Shown one piece after another: positions 61,816 to 64,000 of a stretch of 64,000 nucleotides of DNA. Within the stretch, counting starts at the first letter, position 1. Each line of letters opens with the position of its first letter. A program made the translations under genes and the position numbers. Source of the stretch: Halorubellus litoreus (GTDB lineage Archaea > Halobacteriota > Halobacteria > Halobacteriales > Natrialbaceae). The notes beneath the pieces were generated by a model. That model saw only the letters and a list, made by a program, of their open reading frames with translations, was not told the origin of the DNA and searched no databases. The DNA lies in contig NZ_JAZAQL010000002.1 of the NCBI RefSeq assembly GCF_037081675.1, forward strand, positions 1-64,000, written 5' to 3'.

Positions 61816-63281
61816 CGGTCTGCGGTCACGTCGGTCGGCGTCGGATGGCTGCTCGATGCGTCCGCGCTGGCGGTGCGGCCGGCGACGTACCCGGTCGCGA
61901 GACTGACGCCGCTCGCGGACTTCTCCGCGGCCGCGTCGTAGCCGCCGACGACGCCGCCTGCGGCGGTGAGGTTCGCGTACAGCGGGTCGCCGTCGGCGTC
62001 GAGCACGCGGCCGTCGGCGTCGATGCGGACGCCGAAGCGAGCGAACGCGTGCGAGCCGAACGCGTCCGCGTCGCTCCAGTCGTAGCGGTCCTCGGGGTGG
62101 GAAACGGGACAGTCGAACACGGGCTCGTACACGGCGTCGCGCTCGCTGTCGATGCCGCCGCCGACGAGCCCGCCGGTCGCGAGCACGACCGCCTCCGGCT
62201 CGTACGGCGTCCTCGTCCCGTTCCGGTCCGCGTAGATGGTCGTGATGCGCGGCGCGGCGTTCTTGCCGGCGTCGCCGCCGTCGCCCGCGCCGGGTTCGAC
62301 GTCGTGGTCGACGACGGGGTTCCCGGTGGTGACGGCGACGCCGGCGTCGCGGAGCGCGTCCCGGAGTCGGTACCGGAGGCGAACTCCGGGAAGGCTCGGT
62401 GGCGCGGGCGGGAGTTCGAAGACGGCCGCGTCGAGGTGCTCGGCGAGCGCGTCGCGGACCTGGCGCGGGCGGTCCCGGCCCAGTACGGCGGGGAGGCCGA
62501 CGCGCTCGACGTCGCCGAAGCCCGCGACCGCACTGCCTGTGGCCGCGCCCTCGTCGGTGTCGCTCGCGTCACCGAAGACGTCGTCGGCGCGCTTCAGCGA
62601 GCGCTTCACGCGTTCGGCGAGGCGGCGGCGGACGCCGTCCTCGTCGGTGTCGAGCGCGTGCGCGAGCCTGGTCTGCTGGTCGGTGCCGTCGGGGTCGCCG
62701 GGGAACTCGACGGTGACGCCGCCGACGTCGAAGGGCACGCCGACCGCGCGCAGGTGCGCCGCGACGTTGGGGGCGTCCACGTCGGTGTCGCCGTCGAACC
62801 CGACGAGGAGGGTGGTTCGGTCGTCGCTCGCCAGCCCGGGCGCGACGCTCGCGGGATACCGTGCGGTCGGCTTCACCGTCCCGCCGACGGTGGGGACGAG
62901 CGCGTTCCGCTCGGTGTGCCCGCCCCGGTAGAGGTCGCCGGTCGCGTCGTCGAAGATGGCGAGCCCGCCGCGGAGCGCGTCCACGCCCACGAGCTGATAG
63001 GGGTGGTCCTCGGGGAGCGAGTCGATGGCGTCGAACGGGTTCGCGACCGGCGGCGCGGACGAACCGTCGCCCGCGTCGCCGCCGTCCCCGTCCCTGTCCC
63101 CGTCGCGTGCGTCGTGTGGGTTCGGGTACCCGAGGACGTCGACGAGGCCGCTCGCCTGCTGGAGCGTGCTCTCCGAGTCCGTGACCACGCGCACGCTCGC
63201 GCCCTCGCGAGCGGCCGCCAGTGCCGCGGTCATGCCCGCGAGGCCGCCGCCGACGACGAGGACGTCGTCGCGTATCGCCAC
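61812..63281 (-). CDS. glpB: Anaerobic glycerol-3-phosphate dehydrogenase subunit B
   Basis: 489 residues, GTG start. DVLVVGGGLAGMTAALAAAREG is the FAD-binding motif; TLQQASGLVDVLGYPNP, a long substrate domain and the C-terminal GLVGGGIDSE and FARFGVRIDADGRV are GlpB features. It starts three nucleotides after the glpA stop and overlaps glpC, so glpABC is one translational unit. Confidence 0.93.
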   Translation of the reverse strand: MAIRDDVLVVGGGLAGMTAALAAAREGASVRVVTDSESTLQQASGLVDVLGYPNPHDARDGDRDGDGGDAGDGSSAPPVANPFDAIDSLPEDHPYQLVGVDALRGGLAIFDDATGDLYRGGHTERNALVPTVGGTVKPTARYPASVAPGLASDDRTTLLVGFDGDTDVDAPNVAAHLRAVGVPFDVGGVTVEFPGDPDGTDQQTRLAHALDTDEDGVRRRLAERVKRSLKRADDVFGDASDTDEGAATGSAVAGFGDVERVGLPAVLGRDRPRQVRDALAEHLDAAVFELPPAPPSLPGVRLRYRLRDALRDAGVAVTTGNPVVDHDVEPGAGDGGDAGKNAAPRITTIYADRNGTRTPYEPEAVVLATGGLVGGGIDSERDAVYEPVFDCPVSHPEDRYDWSDADAFGSHAFARFGVRIDADGRVLDADGDPLYANLTAAGGVVGGYDAAAEKSASGVSLATGYVAGRTASADASSSHPTPTDVTADR

Positions 63282-63284
63282 GAC

Positions 63285-64000
63285 TCAGGCACCTCCGTCC
63301 AACTCGCGGCCACCGTCGGTCGCCGCGCCCGCGTCGAACGCCGCGAAGTCCACGTCGACCGCCCTGGCCCCCGTTTCCGTGGCGTCGTCGCCGGGCGCTT
63401 CGCCCTGGTTACCCGTCGGGTGGCGGCCCGCGGGGTCGTGGTCGCGGTTCATCGTCGTCGCGTGCAGGAACGTGTTCAGCGCGGCCTGCGAGAGCTGTTC
63501 GCCCCAGAGCGCGTGCCGGTGGCCCTTCCAGCGCTCGTCGACGAGTTCGTCCCACGCGCCCCGCGTCGTCGCTTCCGGGTAGTCCGCGCTGAGGACGTTC
63601 GCCATCCGATGACAGCACATCCCGCCCTGGCAGTTCCCCATCGACGCCCGCGTCCGGATGCGGACCGCGTTCAGGTCGCTCCCCGACTGCGCGATAGCGT
63701 CACTCACCTCCGCGCGCGTGACGGCCTCGCACTCGCAGACGACCGGGTTCGGGCCGTCGGTGTCGAGGACGTCCTCGGCTCTGGAGCCGAGGCGCTGGCC
63801 GCTCCGGCGCGCGACCGGCGACCGCAGCCCGAAGTCGTCCATCGCCGCGTCGAGCCTGGCGGGATGCTCGCTCCCCGGGAGCGCCTCCTCGGCGGTCGTA
63901 CACCGCCCACGGACGCCGAGCTGGTCGCAGACGTGGTCGCTGATCTCCTCGGCCATCATCCGGTACGTCGTGAACTTCCCGCCGACGATGCTCGACATCC
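63285..64000 (-). CDS. glpA: Anaerobic glycerol-3-phosphate dehydrogenase subunit A (C-terminal part)
   Basis: The gene enters from beyond the right edge; the last ~238 codons are visible. SSIVGGKFTTYRMMAEEISD is the end of the FAD domain of GlpA/GlpD proteins. A BFD-like domain with four cysteines follows (VCECEAVTRAEV and GNCQGGMCCHRM), as in GlpA. The tail is acidic. First gene of glpA-glpB-glpC. Confidence 0.93.
   Translation of the reverse strand, partial: MSSIVGGKFTTYRMMAEEISDHVCDQLGVRGRCTTAEEALPGSEHPARLDAAMDDFGLRSPVARRSGQRLGSRAEDVLDTDGPNPVVCECEAVTRAEVSDAIAQSGSDLNAVRIRTRASMGNCQGGMCCHRMANVLSADYPEATTRGAWDELVDERWKGHRHALWGEQLSQAALNTFLHATTMNRDHDPAGRHPTGNQGEAPGDDATETGARAVDVDFAAFDAGAATDGGRELDGGA

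Overview
The window comes from a haloarchaeon (class Halobacteria). The DNA is strongly G+C-rich and the proteins are very acidic. Many genes have a TATA-like box centred about 27-28 nt before the start codon, which implies leaderless transcripts. Family content fits too: a four-gene pst set, AglB, HalOD1, a membrane-anchored HTH regulator, a DUF6293/HFX_2341 protein and archaeal DnaG. The genus cannot be read from the sequence alone.

Layout. 0-5.2 kb: phosphate ABC transporter operon pstS-pstC-pstA-pstB (minus strand; pstB runs off the left edge; PstA has a very long extra hydrophobic N-terminus). 5.2-6.4 kb: an AC-skewed spacer, tRNA-Val(CAC) with T-arm relics beside it, and a palindrome resembling a DtxR-type metal-regulator operator. 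6.4-13.2 kb: metallo-beta-lactamase-fold hydrolase, cobalamin adenosyltransferase, PLP decarboxylase, small zinc-ribbon protein and gcvPA-gcvPB. 13.5-16.5 kb: sugar kinase and nucleoside hydrolase, then a low-GC patch with a decayed gene and a small membrane protein. 16.6-18.1 kb: gcvT-gcvH. The glycine cleavage genes are thus split into two operons by about 3.4 kb of unrelated DNA.

18.2-35.7 kb is mainly housekeeping: DUF92 membrane protein, acetyltransferase, HalOD1 protein, dnaG, membrane-anchored HTH protein, pdxS, valS, a DUF6293 (CARF-like) regulator with a triplicated 26-bp repeat over its stop codon, asd, DUF502, a D-2-hydroxyacid dehydrogenase and an enoyl-CoA hydratase.

35.9-56.2 kb is a surface-glycan island. 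It holds seven alkaline-phosphatase-superfamily enzymes (AP-1 to AP-7), two GT4-like glycosyltransferases, two polysaccharide flippases and the oligosaccharyltransferase AglB. All seven AP proteins end in LGYLE, lack a recognisable signal peptide, and have Thr rather than Cys at the expected nucleophile position. Three of them share a start/stop overlap with a flippase or glycosyltransferase. I infer they modify lipid-linked glycans on the cytoplasmic face before flipping and AglB transfer. A TnpB-only IS1341-type element sits directly before the aglB promoter.

56.6-60.3 kb: a 56-residue single-TM protein, a 699-residue CHAT (caspase-like) protein with an intact His/Cys pair, and an Orc1/Cdc6-like AAA protein with an unusual Walker B. 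The AAA gene starts 16 nt after glpC. This trio is the best candidate for an undescribed system. 60.3-64 kb: anaerobic-type glycerol-3-phosphate dehydrogenase glpA(partial)-glpB-glpC.
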